From contig NZ_CP128477.1 in NCBI RefSeq assembly GCF_030369675.1, positions 2,701,001 through 2,765,000 on the forward strand: 64,000 bases of DNA, written 5' to 3'. Below, in pieces: positions 34,472 to 44,445 of the stretch (position 1 is its first letter; every line of letters begins with the position of its first letter). The stretch comes from Peteryoungia algae. GTDB taxonomy: Bacteria; Pseudomonadota; Alphaproteobacteria; Rhizobiales; Rhizobiaceae. The position numbers and the translations under genes were made by a program. Under the pieces are notes generated by a model. The model was not told the DNA's origin, ran no database searches, and saw only the letters and a program-made list of their open reading frames with translations.

Positions 34472-37096
34472 CTATGGCTGCCAATCTCTCATCTGCAGCA
34501 CGTTACCTCCGAGCCTCTGAAACGCCCGCTGGCGACAGGAGAACACGATAATCTGCTGGTCTCGAGACTGCCTGTGGAGTGCGTCGAACATCTTCTCGAT
34601 GCGGTCGTCATCCGAATAGACTAGCGCATCATCGAGGATGACGGGGGCCGGCCGGCCGTCACGTGCGAGAAGCCGCGCAAACGCCAGCCGGGTCAGCACT
34701 GACAGCTGCTCGCGCATTCCGCCGCTCAGGCGGTCGACATCCTCTTCCTGACCATTGCGCAGAATAGTCTGGGGTAGAAGCGTCTTGTCATCGAAGGTGA
34801 TCGAAACATCGTCGAATAGCAGTTTGAGCAGCGGTCCAAGCTCAGCCATAACAGGCTTGAGGTAGAGCTCACGAGCCTCAGACCTGGCATTTTCCAAGGC
34901 GGTGGTCACACGCTGGAGGACAGCCACCTCCTTCTCATATGCAGCCACCCGCGCAGTCGACGTATTGAGTGCCTCCGAAGCCTCCCGCCACTTCTCTTCC
35001 ACGGCTTCGTCGGATTGTGCCCGGATCTCTGCGTTTAGTCCGGCCATGGTCTCCCGCAGTGTATTGATCTCCTTGTCGACTGCTGCTTCGATCGAGCGAA
35101 CACGCGTCAGCGCCGCTTCGATCGACGCGAGATCACCGGCATCTGTACCGAGCTTCAGGACATGCGCCTCCGCCTCAGAAAGCGATTGGTCCAGATCGGT
35201 CAGCGTGGCCGACAACAAGCGCTCGCGCTCAGCACGCACTTCTTCCGGCCCGAGGATCACAGCCAACTGTGCCTGATCGGAAATCAGAGACGCCACTCTC
35301 GTCTCCGCGGCGACGAATGCGTTATCGGCACGAGACTGGTCTGGCTCTACCTCACGGAGGGCGAGACGCGCCTGCTTGCGGCGTTCTTCGGCTTGTGCCA
35401 GCGCGGTGCGAAGCAGCGCCGGATCCTCATCCAGGTCGATACCCTCAAGGCTGATCGTGCTACCTGCCTCGACTTCCTCTCTGAGTTTCGCCAGACCCTC
35501 TGGAGCAATGAAGGACAGCCGGTCTCTCAATCCCCGCAAGTCAGCATCAGCCAGCTGTGCCCTTGCCTGCCTGTCTCGCGCTGCAGACAGGCTATTAACG
35601 CCCATTGACGCAAGTAAGTCGGTTCTTGCCGCTTCTGCCTGCACCAGTTGGTTGACGCTCCGACCGGGGCGGTTCGAACGCAAGGTAATTGTCCCAATTC
35701 CTGCGACTTCAAGTCGAGCATGTCCGTTGTAGGTCCGGTCTTCGCCATCTACCAAGGGCTTGCCGTCGAGGGTCACCGTTCCGGCTGTATCGGCTTCGTA
35801 GTGGATTGAGACTGACGGGCGAGCGGCCTCATCGATGGCACGCAGCTTGGCGATTTCGACTTCGCATGCTTGCAGTTCTTCGATGGACTTCGTCGGGATT
35901 TGCAGAAGTGCGAGTTGGGCGTCACCCTCTTCAATGCTCTGACGTAGCTTCTCCGCCTCGGCCAATCGCTGCTTCAAGTCGGCCAGGCGCTTGTGCGCCT
36001 CGTGTGCCTTTGTTGCCGCGTCGTGGCGGTTTAGCCGCTCGCGGATATCCTGCTCCTCAGCCTCCGCGAAATCCACGTTGTCACGAGCCTTTTCAATCGC
36101 GTCGGCCGCCTGCCGGCGCCGCTTTATCGCTTCAGCCCTATTGATCTCTGCAGAAGCTGCATCTTCTTGCAGAAGGGCTGCCTTCTCCCGAGCTTCAGTA
36201 AACGCCTTGAATTCCCGCTCTGCCGCGTTTCGCCTTTCGCGGGCGAGCTTCAGTTCCGCTTCTGCCGTTTTCAGTTTCTCGTTCTGCGCCTTAGCACCAT
36301 CGAATTTGCTTTGGGCTTTCTCAATGGCCGCTTTGCGTTCTTCTCTTTCCGGAGGGCTGTCGAGTTCGACAAGCCTCGCTGCTGCGTTCGCGCGTTGGTC
36401 CAGCGCTTGGCGCAATCGGGTTACCTCGGCTGCCAGCCGCGCCTCATCCGCGGCGAGCCTATCCCGTTCCTCGATCGCAGCTGCATAGCGACCGCCAGCT
36501 TTCGGTCTGCCGGTCGCCGTGACCATGTCTGAGAGAGCTTCCTTGGCTGCCGCCATGATCTCGGCCATCCGGCGCCCGCCGGTGACGGCTTCCACCTCTC
36601 CCTGGACGGATTCGAGCAGGCTCTGGCGAACCTGTTTTTCGCCCTCTTCCTCGGTGCGGCTTCGCTTCTCCATACCGGTGATGCCCTGGCGCACCCACAG
36701 GAGGCCCGCAGGTCCAGAGGTCCCTCCCCTGATCAGGCTGGTAATGAAGTTTTCTGCCTCATCTGCCTGGGCGACGAGACGGCCGGATCCAAGATCCACC
36801 ACACGTGCCGACCGCCCACCATAATATTGCTTGGTAATTCGGAAGCTGCCCTCGCCGGTCATAATATCGGCCTCGACCAATGGGTTCCCGCCGCTATAGG
36901 GGCGCAATCTCTGAACATCACCCGGAGTGCCCGAATGAGGTTGGAAGAAGAGTGCATGTAGGGCCTCAAAGCTCGTCGATTTGCCGAACTCATTGGCGGC
37001 GCAAAGCACGTTCACGCCGTCGCCGATACCCTCGATCGCCACACCCCGGCCGCCGAACCGTTTGACATTGAAGAGACGCAGGGCCGCGATCTTCAT
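34472..37096 (-). CDS. YhaN/SbcC-like SMC-type ATPase
   Basis: An 874-residue ATPase with a long coiled coil. The N-terminus has AANEFGKSTSFEALHALFF (Walker A at about residue 33). Long charged heptad-like helices fill residues 170-720. The C-terminus holds LSGGMREQLSVLTRLAFARLL (ABC signature) and PVILDDALVYSDDDR (Walker B). This matches the AAA_27/YhaN group, partner of a YhaO-type nuclease in DNA end processing or repair. The start overlaps the nuclease stop by 4 bp. A gene on the opposite strand precedes it, so it is the second gene of a two-gene unit. Confidence 0.88.
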   Translation of the reverse strand: MKIAALRLFNVKRFGGRGVAIEGIGDGVNVLCAANEFGKSTSFEALHALFFQPHSGTPGDVQRLRPYSGGNPLVEADIMTGEGSFRITKQYYGGRSARVVDLGSGRLVAQADEAENFITSLIRGGTSGPAGLLWVRQGITGMEKRSRTEEEGEKQVRQSLLESVQGEVEAVTGGRRMAEIMAAAKEALSDMVTATGRPKAGGRYAAAIEERDRLAADEARLAAEVTRLRQALDQRANAAARLVELDSPPEREERKAAIEKAQSKFDGAKAQNEKLKTAEAELKLARERRNAAEREFKAFTEAREKAALLQEDAASAEINRAEAIKRRRQAADAIEKARDNVDFAEAEEQDIRERLNRHDAATKAHEAHKRLADLKQRLAEAEKLRQSIEEGDAQLALLQIPTKSIEELQACEVEIAKLRAIDEAARPSVSIHYEADTAGTVTLDGKPLVDGEDRTYNGHARLEVAGIGTITLRSNRPGRSVNQLVQAEAARTDLLASMGVNSLSAARDRQARAQLADADLRGLRDRLSFIAPEGLAKLREEVEAGSTISLEGIDLDEDPALLRTALAQAEERRKQARLALREVEPDQSRADNAFVAAETRVASLISDQAQLAVILGPEEVRAERERLLSATLTDLDQSLSEAEAHVLKLGTDAGDLASIEAALTRVRSIEAAVDKEINTLRETMAGLNAEIRAQSDEAVEEKWREASEALNTSTARVAAYEKEVAVLQRVTTALENARSEARELYLKPVMAELGPLLKLLFDDVSITFDDKTLLPQTILRNGQEEDVDRLSGGMREQLSVLTRLAFARLLARDGRPAPVILDDALVYSDDDRIEKMFDALHRQSRDQQIIVFSCRQRAFQRLGGNVLQMRDWQP

Positions 37097-38217
37097 TGCG
37101 TGATCGCCTGTGTGTAGGAGAAGAGGCGCATCAAGGCCGCTCGCGCGATCTCACGCTCAGACAATGGTCGACGTTCGTCCATAGACTCGGCGAGCAGAGC
37201 ATTGGCAGCTTCACGCAGAGCGCCGCCGCGATCGATCTGGTCAAGGTCTTCCAGCTCGCATTCTGTGACCAGCTCGTCGTGGTCTAACTGCAGAAACGCA
37301 AAATCTGGGGCTGCCTTCACAACGGCAGCGACGAGATCCGCGCGCCCTGCCAAGCGGCTATGCCCCGATGCCACCACCCGGATCAGCGAGTTCCTGCGTT
37401 CCCTCAAAGCCGGCAGCAGAGAATTGAGGGAAACCTCTGGGGCGTCGCCTTCGAGCAGATGAAGATTAAGGCTTTGCCAGGCGAACGTGGCCGTAGGCAA
37501 GGCCTGGATTTCAGGGAGCATCGAGGGACCGGGAATCGTAACCAGGAGCGCCGTGCCTGGTGCATCATGTTTGAAGCGGTCCGGCTCTGGCGTGCCGCAA
37601 TAATGGGTTCGCGGGTCCACACTCACCATGCCGTGCCAATCGCCGAGCGCAAGATAGTCAAGCCCCGCGCGTCTTGCCCGGTCTGGCGCAATGACCTCGG
37701 AGGCGGCACCCTCTTCTGAAAAACTGCGAATGGCTCCATGAGCCAGTCCAATCCGCAGCGTCCCATCGGGTGTGGCTTGACCATCCATCCATTCCGTCAG
37801 GTCTCTGCCGGGGCGACGGGTGGTGCACGGCGCGGGCAACAGGACGACACCGCTTGCCAATTCGATCGACCGGGGATCGACCGCGAGCACGACGTTTTCA
37901 GGCGCTTCTGCCTGCAGCGCCGTCCAGAGTTGCGAGGCCTGCAAGGAATCGTGATTGCCCGGCAGGATGACCCAACTGATTGCGGGATCATGCGCCATCT
38001 CGGCGAAAGCCTGGCGGCGCACATGCGGTGCGGGTGTCTCGGTATCGAAGGTATCTCCAGACAGCAGCACCGTTGTTGCGTTTTGCTCTCTCGCGTGTGC
38101 AGCCAGCCGAGTGATTGCGAGGTGTCTTGCTTCGCGCAAGCGGCTAGGCAAGTCACCCTCGAAGTTGCCGAAACGCTTTCCGAGATGAAGATCGCTGGAA
38201 TGGATAAATCGAAACAT
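37093..38217 (-). CDS. YhaO/SbcD-like metallophosphoesterase (DNA exonuclease subunit)
   Basis: A 374-residue calcineurin-like phosphoesterase. It has all motifs in order: SSDLHLG (residue 7 on), LSGDTFD, LPGNHDS, GLAHG and LGDWHG, which coordinate two manganese ions in SbcD/Mre11-type nucleases. Together with the following ATPase it should form a nuclease-SMC complex for double-strand break or hairpin processing. I start at the ATG at 38217; a GTG two codons earlier (38223) is an alternative. It is common in rhizobial chromosomes, so I do not treat it as part of the island. Confidence 0.88.
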   Translation of the reverse strand: MFRFIHSSDLHLGKRFGNFEGDLPSRLREARHLAITRLAAHAREQNATTVLLSGDTFDTETPAPHVRRQAFAEMAHDPAISWVILPGNHDSLQASQLWTALQAEAPENVVLAVDPRSIELASGVVLLPAPCTTRRPGRDLTEWMDGQATPDGTLRIGLAHGAIRSFSEEGAASEVIAPDRARRAGLDYLALGDWHGMVSVDPRTHYCGTPEPDRFKHDAPGTALLVTIPGPSMLPEIQALPTATFAWQSLNLHLLEGDAPEVSLNSLLPALRERRNSLIRVVASGHSRLAGRADLVAAVVKAAPDFAFLQLDHDELVTECELEDLDQIDRGGALREAANALLAESMDERRPLSEREIARAALMRLFSYTQAITQ

Positions 38218-38536
38218 GACCACCGGATGTTGAGAGGCACACGCGTATCTGCACCGTTGTGTTCACCAAAGTCTATCTCGTTCTCCCCCTCGATCGCCAT
38301 TGGTTTCGGATAGCGGCGGCGTCAGATGACATGTCAAGCGCTGCTCGGCAAGGCTCCAGGCCTCAGGCTGGGCAGCAACCCGAATAGGCGACCGTTGCGA
38401 TCATGACATCGAAGGCTTCTTCGGCTTACACTGGCTCGGACGGGAGTGAGAAACTGTTTACTACGCAACAGGTGACCCTCTCCGTCCATCGGCACTCGAA
38501 AGAGATTTTGTAACGCCAGAGCACCGAGTTTACCTT
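38218..38536. other. Divergent intergenic region between YhaO-like and DUF4238 genes
   Basis: About 320 bp holding the promoters of both genes. No recognisable gene, repeat or tRNA. The left edge of the accessory island may be here, but I could not find a copy of the tRNA(fMet) 3' end in it. Confidence 0.4.
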
Positions 38537-39409
38537 ATGTCGCGCAACGCGCCGCACCGCCATCACTACGTTCCACAGATGGTACAGCGAAACTTTGCCA
38601 ACGAGAGCGGGGGCCTATTCTTCTGGCGGCGGGGCATGCCCGTTGGAGAGGTTCGCGTCTCCAAGCCGTCTAACCTGTTTGTCGAGGACCACCTGTACAC
38701 GCTTGTTGATGAAAACGGTGTACGCGACCATTCGATTGAATATTGGTTTGGTCGGTTGGAGAGAGCTGTAGCGCCGTTCATCCAGGAGTTCCTCGTCAAA
38801 GTGCGGGCTAGGGTGACGCCGATCATGCATCGAACGCATTTGGATCTGTGGCACACCTATGTTTACCATGCACAGAAGCGCACTGTGGCCTGGCATCAAC
38901 GATTTCTCACTCCAGAAGACCTGCTGGTCGTCGTGAAGGAAATTGCCACAGAACAGCAGTGGCATGAGCACCTCCAGCGTTGGGAGAAGGACCCGAAGGA
39001 TGCTCTGCGCGAGATGAACAACGCGCGCATCGCTTCGCAGGTTACTCCGATGCCTGACGAAATGCTGGAAGAATTCCGAACAATGGGGCTAGCCATTTAC
39101 ATAGCACCCGCAAGGACCTCGTTCATTCTCGGAGACGATATGCGCGGAGATGCGTTTCTCAACGCACGCTGGGTTCAGTTCATGCCAATAGCGCCTGATG
39201 TTGCTGTAGGATACTGCGATGCTCCCGGCGTGCACATGGAACGTCTAACAGCCATGGACGTAAGGCGCATGAACGAAGCTATGACTAAGCAGTCTTATCT
39301 AATTGCTGGCCGATCGGAGGCGCAGATCGCTTCGTTGTCACGAACGCCCTATGCTCCGCCCGACATATTGAAGGGCTGGCTTGCTCACCGACAGGTGTCG
39401 GCGCGATGA
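38537..39409 (+). CDS. DUF4238 domain protein
   Basis: A 290-residue protein opening RHHYVPQMVQRNFANESGGLFFW, the defining H-H-x-[VI]-P-x(2)-[LV]-x(2)-[NF] signature of DUF4238, followed by KPSNLFVEDHLYTL and a C-terminal part with FILGDDMRGD and a hydrophobic ending. DUF4238 proteins are scattered in mobile regions and are often suspected to be nucleases or stress/defence proteins; the function is not established to my knowledge. It stands alone, with large gaps on both sides. Complete length for the family. Confidence 0.82.
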   Translation: MSRNAPHRHHYVPQMVQRNFANESGGLFFWRRGMPVGEVRVSKPSNLFVEDHLYTLVDENGVRDHSIEYWFGRLERAVAPFIQEFLVKVRARVTPIMHRTHLDLWHTYVYHAQKRTVAWHQRFLTPEDLLVVVKEIATEQQWHEHLQRWEKDPKDALREMNNARIASQVTPMPDEMLEEFRTMGLAIYIAPARTSFILGDDMRGDAFLNARWVQFMPIAPDVAVGYCDAPGVHMERLTAMDVRRMNEAMTKQSYLIAGRSEAQIASLSRTPYAPPDILKGWLAHRQVSAR

Positions 39410-39811
39410 AGATCCAGCTGTTAATTGGTTGAGTCTCGGCTGCTGCCTGTCATCCACATTGAGCATTGCAGCAGCAGTGTCAGCGATATTTCTTCGCTCG
39501 CGTCTTGGTGTTGAACCGGCTCGAATCGCCGACCCCATCAGTCATTGGCTGCATCAGCGTCAAATATTCCAACGCGGTCAGATCCTTACTCTCAAATGTC
39601 TACTGTGGCGCCGGAAGAGAATCTGCAAATGTGAGCTAAAGACTTGCGATGGCTAACCCGCGACTGCGCTTCGTCGGCCAACGCCAATTTCCCCGCCTCC
39701 CACAGCTTAAACTATCACATCACAACTTTGATGCTAATCCGCTCTAAGGGCGGTTGCAATTTTACACTTGGCCGTGTGATGTCATGGCGGTTCAACGAAC
39801 AAACAGTCAAA
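39410..39811. other. Intergenic stretch before the carbamoyltransferase gene
   Basis: About 400 bp. One open frame (39381-39656) starts inside the preceding gene and has no recognisable content. AT-rich bases around 39700-39800 probably hold the promoter of the following operon. No insertion sequence ends seen. Confidence 0.4.
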
Positions 39812-41464
39812 ATGAATATTCTCTCATACAACCCTGGCCACGACGGCGCGATCACATATCTCCAAGACTCCCGCTTGATGTTTTCGATCGAGGCGGAGAA
39901 GGACTCCGGTTACCGATACTCGTATCTGTCAGTAGCCGATGTCCTCGACGCCATTGGCGAGCTTGACGATTTGCCGGATGTCATATGTATGGGAGGATGG
40001 TGGCCCCGCGACCACCATGAGTATCTTCATGGATCGCACAGGAACTCGGGTTATCGGGGCGTCTCGGGCTCGGGCACCATTGTGGACAAGGGACGGCTGC
40101 TTCGAGGCAGGGTCAACTACTTCTCTTCGACGCACGAGCGATCGCATATTCTTTGCGCCTTCGGCATGTCGCCTTTCCCGAAAGGCACTGCATGCTACGC
40201 ACTCGTCTGGGAAGGAGAGATGGGCTCCTTTTACGAGATCGATCCGGAGCTGAACATCACGCTGATCGGCGATGCGCTCACACAGCCCGGAAACCGATAC
40301 GGACTTCTCTATGGGCTGGCCGATCCATCCTTTCCGAAGGACGGGCCCTATCCTCGCGCCTCTGACGCCGGCAAGTTGATGGCGATCGCATCGTTCTCGA
40401 CACGCGACGTCCCCACGGCGGAGGAACAGCGACTGATGAGCTTCCTGTTGCGCGATCCCTACCGGAAGCTCAGCGATTACGACCAGATCGCAGACGCGCC
40501 GCACCTCAATGTGGGACTCGAGGACGCAGAGTTCCGAAACTTCGCAGGGATCTATAGTGATGCGATTTTCGATCGCTTTTACAGGTTTGCGAAGGAGAAT
40601 CTGAAAGGCGGGCTACCACTCGTGATCGCAGGTGGCTGCGGTCTGAACTGCGACTGGAATTCCAAATGGCGGGACACCGATCTCTTTTCTGAGATCTTCG
40701 TTCCCCCCGTCGCCAACGACTCGGGATCGGCGATCGGCACTGCTATCGATGCGCAGTTCTACTTTACTGGCAATCCAAAGATCGACTGGAACGTCTACGC
40801 GGGTCGTGATTTCCGGACGGGCGGTCCTGTCGACCTGAGCAGGTACGACATCTATGAGAAGGATGATAACCGGGTCGCGGCAATGCTGGCAAACGACCTT
40901 ATCCTCGGATGGGCGCACGGCCGCTATGAGATCGGACCTCGCGCGCTGGGGAACAGATCGATCCTGGCAGCTCCGTTTCGAGATGCAACAAGGGTTCGGC
41001 TGAATGAGATCAAACAGCGCGAACAGTTCCGACCAATCGCCCCTGTCTGCCTGCAGGACGAGGCCGAGAAGTGGTTCGGATGCGATCGTGAAAGCCCTCA
41101 TATGCTCTACACCTACCGAGCAACCACCGATGCTCTCTCGGCCGTCACCCACGTCAACGGGACAGCTCGCCTCCAAACGGTGACACGGTCCAGCAACCTG
41201 GAGCTGTGCAACCTGCTGGAAGCATTCCGGTCGCGCACCGGTTACGGAGTGCTTTGCAACACGTCTCTCAATTTCAACGGCAAAGGATTCATCAACAACA
41301 TGGTTGATCTTGATGCCTATGCCATCGAACACGGACTGGATGGATTCGTGGTCGACGGACGGGCGTATCTGCTGAAACACTCGCCGCGTTATCTAGCATA
41401 CCTGGATGCCGGAGCGCCGACGACGGGAACGAATGCCATGCCTGATCCAGATCGAACTATGTGA
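39812..41464 (+). CDS. Carbamoyltransferase (NodU/CmcH family)
   Basis: A 550-residue carbamoyltransferase. The N-terminal TsaD-like domain starts MNILSYNPGHDGAITYL with the nucleotide/metal region HERSHILCAFG (about residues 108-118), and VIAGGCGLNCDWNSKW. The C-terminal domain has GRYEIGPRALGNRSILAAPF and NTSLNFNGKGFI. These enzymes move a carbamoyl group from carbamoyl phosphate to a sugar hydroxyl, as NodU does on Nod factor and CmcH on cephalosporin. Two glycosyltransferase-type genes follow in the same operon, so a polysaccharide or glycolipid is the probable target. I use the ATG at 39812; the frame is open further upstream but unlike the family. Confidence 0.88.
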   Translation: MNILSYNPGHDGAITYLQDSRLMFSIEAEKDSGYRYSYLSVADVLDAIGELDDLPDVICMGGWWPRDHHEYLHGSHRNSGYRGVSGSGTIVDKGRLLRGRVNYFSSTHERSHILCAFGMSPFPKGTACYALVWEGEMGSFYEIDPELNITLIGDALTQPGNRYGLLYGLADPSFPKDGPYPRASDAGKLMAIASFSTRDVPTAEEQRLMSFLLRDPYRKLSDYDQIADAPHLNVGLEDAEFRNFAGIYSDAIFDRFYRFAKENLKGGLPLVIAGGCGLNCDWNSKWRDTDLFSEIFVPPVANDSGSAIGTAIDAQFYFTGNPKIDWNVYAGRDFRTGGPVDLSRYDIYEKDDNRVAAMLANDLILGWAHGRYEIGPRALGNRSILAAPFRDATRVRLNEIKQREQFRPIAPVCLQDEAEKWFGCDRESPHMLYTYRATTDALSAVTHVNGTARLQTVTRSSNLELCNLLEAFRSRTGYGVLCNTSLNFNGKGFINNMVDLDAYAIEHGLDGFVVDGRAYLLKHSPRYLAYLDAGAPTTGTNAMPDPDRTM

Positions 41465-42315
41465 ACACGGATTCGCGAGAAATGGACTTCGACCCACAAA
41501 CTCTGGAGAACGACGAGCCTGCCCGTTCCGCCGCCGTTAGAAACCTGATACTACGACAGGTTGAGATCCCGGCCGGAAGCGACGATAGGCCCACCAACGG
41601 CGCGCCGCTTATTCCGAAGCGGCTACTGAGATACTGGCACGACCTGACCGAACTTCCGGACGACGTCAATGCATGTCTCCAGAGCTGGGACCGCCTTGCC
41701 GACGAAGGATTTGATTTCCATCTGTTCGAAGACGCCAGTGCCGCAAGTTACATTGCCGATACCTACGGCGAGAGAGAGCGGCAGGCGTTTGCGCGTTGCA
41801 GCCATCCTGCGATGCGTTGCGACTATTTCCGCATGTGCTTCATACTGGCCGAGGGCGGCTTTTACGTCGATGCCGACGATGTCCTACTGGGAGACGAGTG
41901 GAGGCAGATCTTTCGAAACGACAAACTCAAAATACAGCCCCTCTGCTATGATATCACTGCCGGAGGAATGATGCCTGCAGCCGATGTCTGGCTTCCGGAG
42001 CTGCCGGAGGGTAGCAGGAATTTCTACGTCAACAACGACCCAATCGCCTCGCCGTCCGGCCACCCAATTCTGCGTAGAGCTCTTGACCGTGCGACGTCCA
42101 GGCTCCTTTGCGCAGAAGACAATCCAGAGATCCAAGCAACGACGGGACCCGGGAATTTCACCATCGCTCTCGTGGTTCACGCCCGGGAGCTCGATCAAGC
42201 CAGCCTTCCCTTCGATTTTGAGCTCCTGCGTGATTGGAACGCGATAGCGGAAATGAAATGGGATCTCTCTTACCGAGGCGACTCTCGCAACTGGCGCAAC
42301 GTCTATGGTTGCTGA
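41461..42315 (+). CDS. Glycosyltransferase with DXD motif (OCH1/Gly_transf_sug type)
   Basis: A 284-residue protein. PKRLLRYWHDLTELPDDVNACLQSW, then CSHPAMRCDYFRMCFILAEGGFYVDADDVLL is the signature of the capsular/OCH1-like sugar transferase family: the D-Y-x-R-...-G-G-x-Y-x-D-x-D motif binds the nucleotide-sugar metal. It starts with GTG overlapping the carbamoyltransferase stop (ATGTGA), so coupling is likely. A second start (41482) is possible. Acceptor and sugar cannot be told from the sequence. Confidence 0.85.
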   Translation: MNTDSREMDFDPQTLENDEPARSAAVRNLILRQVEIPAGSDDRPTNGAPLIPKRLLRYWHDLTELPDDVNACLQSWDRLADEGFDFHLFEDASAASYIADTYGERERQAFARCSHPAMRCDYFRMCFILAEGGFYVDADDVLLGDEWRQIFRNDKLKIQPLCYDITAGGMMPAADVWLPELPEGSRNFYVNNDPIASPSGHPILRRALDRATSRLLCAEDNPEIQATTGPGNFTIALVVHARELDQASLPFDFELLRDWNAIAEMKWDLSYRGDSRNWRNVYGC

Positions 42316-42327
42316 GGTCATTCGGCG

Positions 42328-44445
42328 ATGAGGTCTACAAAAGGTTTCAAGGACGTCTTCGGTCCACTGCGGGCGCTTGCTTTCCGTGTCTCTCGCGTAT
42401 TGTGGAGCGTCATTCCGGCCGGTCAGATCTCAGCATTCGGTACCGGAGCGGGCAAGATCGGAATGGTTATGATCATAAACCTTGATCGCCAGCCACGAAG
42501 GCTCCGCCGGACGATGCGCGAGCTGAACCGGTACAAGACCTTCGACGGTCGCCCGCTGTGGACGATATCGCACAGACTTCCCGCCATTGACGCGCGAGAC
42601 GGTCGTGAAATTGCATCGACCTCCGACGTTGATCAGACATACCGGCTGGCGCATCAGCTCTTCGTTCAACCGGACACGAGGCTTGAAGAGTGCTTCGACC
42701 CCTCGGAAACGGTCCGGATGACCCGACAGGAAGTGGCCGTCGCACGGTCGCACATAGAAACATGGAAGGCGATCGCCTCTGGTCAGCAGGAACACGTTCT
42801 GGTGCTGGAAGATGATATATGGTTCGCGTGCGGTGCTGCTGCGGCCATCGATCGAGGATGGCGCGAATCATGGCAGCGTCTGGCGGGGCGCGGAGGACCA
42901 GATCTTCTCTACTTCTCCTACGAGGACGCCGGCGGCACGGCCGCGCGCTTGGATGCCTGCGACGCCGTTTTTCGTCCGCTGCGTGGTCTATGGTTTCTGT
43001 CAGGCTACGTTCTGTCCCGCAGAGGTGCGCGGATCCTGCTGGAGTCAATGCCCGTCGTCGGGCCGGTTGACATGTGGATCAACTACTGCTTCGAAAAGCT
43101 GCAAGCGCTTGCGCTCTCTTCTCCTGTGGTCCTCCAACGAGATGATGGAGGCTCAGACAATTCCCATTCCATCCTCCCATATCTGGCGCGTGCGGGAATC
43201 GTTGACGCGAACTCAATGCCGGTCCCCAAGAGAAGTGCGGCAGGACCGGTTTTTGCATGGACCGCCAAACGCGAGCGCGAAGGGCTGGCCATGGCCCTAT
43301 CAATGCTTGGACTCCGAGTTCGAGTATTCGACGGCGATGAGAAAGAGCTGGGTGAAGAAGATCTGGCATCCATACTGACAACATTCGACGCGCTCGTGGA
43401 TGCGCCACTTTCGGAAAAGGCGTTCGCTGCAATGATAGCGCGGTCCGACTCCAGGTTCGTGCTCGAAGGGGCTCCCAGGCTGGATCGCCAGCAAAACCGC
43501 GAAATACTGCCGCCATCACGCACTGTCGCATTCGACGCCAGGGAACCCAGCGACGAAATGTGGCAACCGTTGTGCGCTTTGCTCGGTCTCACACCGCCGC
43601 CCTATGCGTTTCCCTCGGGTGCTCCCAGATCATGGCGGATCCTGCGAGACGATCGGCACGAGCCGGTGAGACAAGTCAACGGCATCCGTCCCGAGCGTCT
43701 GACAGACGACTCAGCTTGGGCCTTGGTTCCTGACCGGGCCTGGCCGAATCGTACAGCCTCCATGCGAAGCATCCACCCTGTGGGCGACTGCCTCGTCAAC
43801 GAGGCGATGACTACACCCACGGCAATACTTCCAGCCGCGATCGAGACATTTCCCGGCAATCGTGCCGCGTTCAGTCAAGATGGGTTGTTGCAGAACGCCG
43901 ATGGTGCCCAGCTCGTGCTGAGCAAGGTTGAAAGCGGCAATAGAAAATATCGCTCGGGAGCCTTTGCGTCGGTGCGGTCTTTTGAACACGGTCGGTTCGA
44001 AGCGGAGATCAGGCCGGCCTGCGGAGCCGGGCTTGTTACCGGCTTCTTTCTGCATCGGGCTTCGCCACGGCAAGAGATTGATATCGAGCTGACAGGCGAC
44101 GATCCGCGACGCATACTGTTGAACGTATACTTCAATCCGGGCGACGACGGCTCAGCGATCGAATATGGTTATCGCGGCTCGCCCTGTCGGATCGACCTCG
44201 GGTTCAATGCAGCCTCCGACTTCCATCTGTATGCGATAGACTGGCGCCCGGGCTGCATAACGTGGTCGGTAGACGGAAAGGCAGTCCACCAGCGAGTCGG
44301 ATGGGATCCGACGCCGCTTCCTCATCTGCCCATGCGCCTCCACGCTAACTTGTGGGCCCCCCGATCTGAGGCCCTTGCGGGTGTCATGAACGACCGCGCG
44401 CTACCTGCGACCGCCACGTTCCGCAACATCAAAATATGGGCATGA
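42328..44445 (+). CDS. GT25-GH16 fusion: LPS-type glycosyltransferase plus glycoside hydrolase family 16 domain
   Basis: A 705-residue protein with two recognisable ends. Residues about 45-260 form a family 25 glycosyltransferase (MIINLDRQPRRLRRTMREL, HIETWKAI...HVLVLEDDIWF, GYVLSRRGARILLES, PVDMWINYCF). Residues about 500-705 form a GH16 jelly roll with the catalytic EIDIE (E583-x-D585-x-E587) and FHLYAIDWRPGCITWSVDGKAVH. About 240 residues between are not recognised. Building and cutting/transglycosylating activities in one chain suggest an enzyme that trims or re-joins a beta-glucan or succinoglycan-like chain. It is the last gene of the carbamoyltransferase operon. Confidence 0.82.
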   Translation: MRSTKGFKDVFGPLRALAFRVSRVLWSVIPAGQISAFGTGAGKIGMVMIINLDRQPRRLRRTMRELNRYKTFDGRPLWTISHRLPAIDARDGREIASTSDVDQTYRLAHQLFVQPDTRLEECFDPSETVRMTRQEVAVARSHIETWKAIASGQQEHVLVLEDDIWFACGAAAAIDRGWRESWQRLAGRGGPDLLYFSYEDAGGTAARLDACDAVFRPLRGLWFLSGYVLSRRGARILLESMPVVGPVDMWINYCFEKLQALALSSPVVLQRDDGGSDNSHSILPYLARAGIVDANSMPVPKRSAAGPVFAWTAKREREGLAMALSMLGLRVRVFDGDEKELGEEDLASILTTFDALVDAPLSEKAFAAMIARSDSRFVLEGAPRLDRQQNREILPPSRTVAFDAREPSDEMWQPLCALLGLTPPPYAFPSGAPRSWRILRDDRHEPVRQVNGIRPERLTDDSAWALVPDRAWPNRTASMRSIHPVGDCLVNEAMTTPTAILPAAIETFPGNRAAFSQDGLLQNADGAQLVLSKVESGNRKYRSGAFASVRSFEHGRFEAEIRPACGAGLVTGFFLHRASPRQEIDIELTGDDPRRILLNVYFNPGDDGSAIEYGYRGSPCRIDLGFNAASDFHLYAIDWRPGCITWSVDGKAVHQRVGWDPTPLPHLPMRLHANLWAPRSEALAGVMNDRALPATATFRNIKIWA

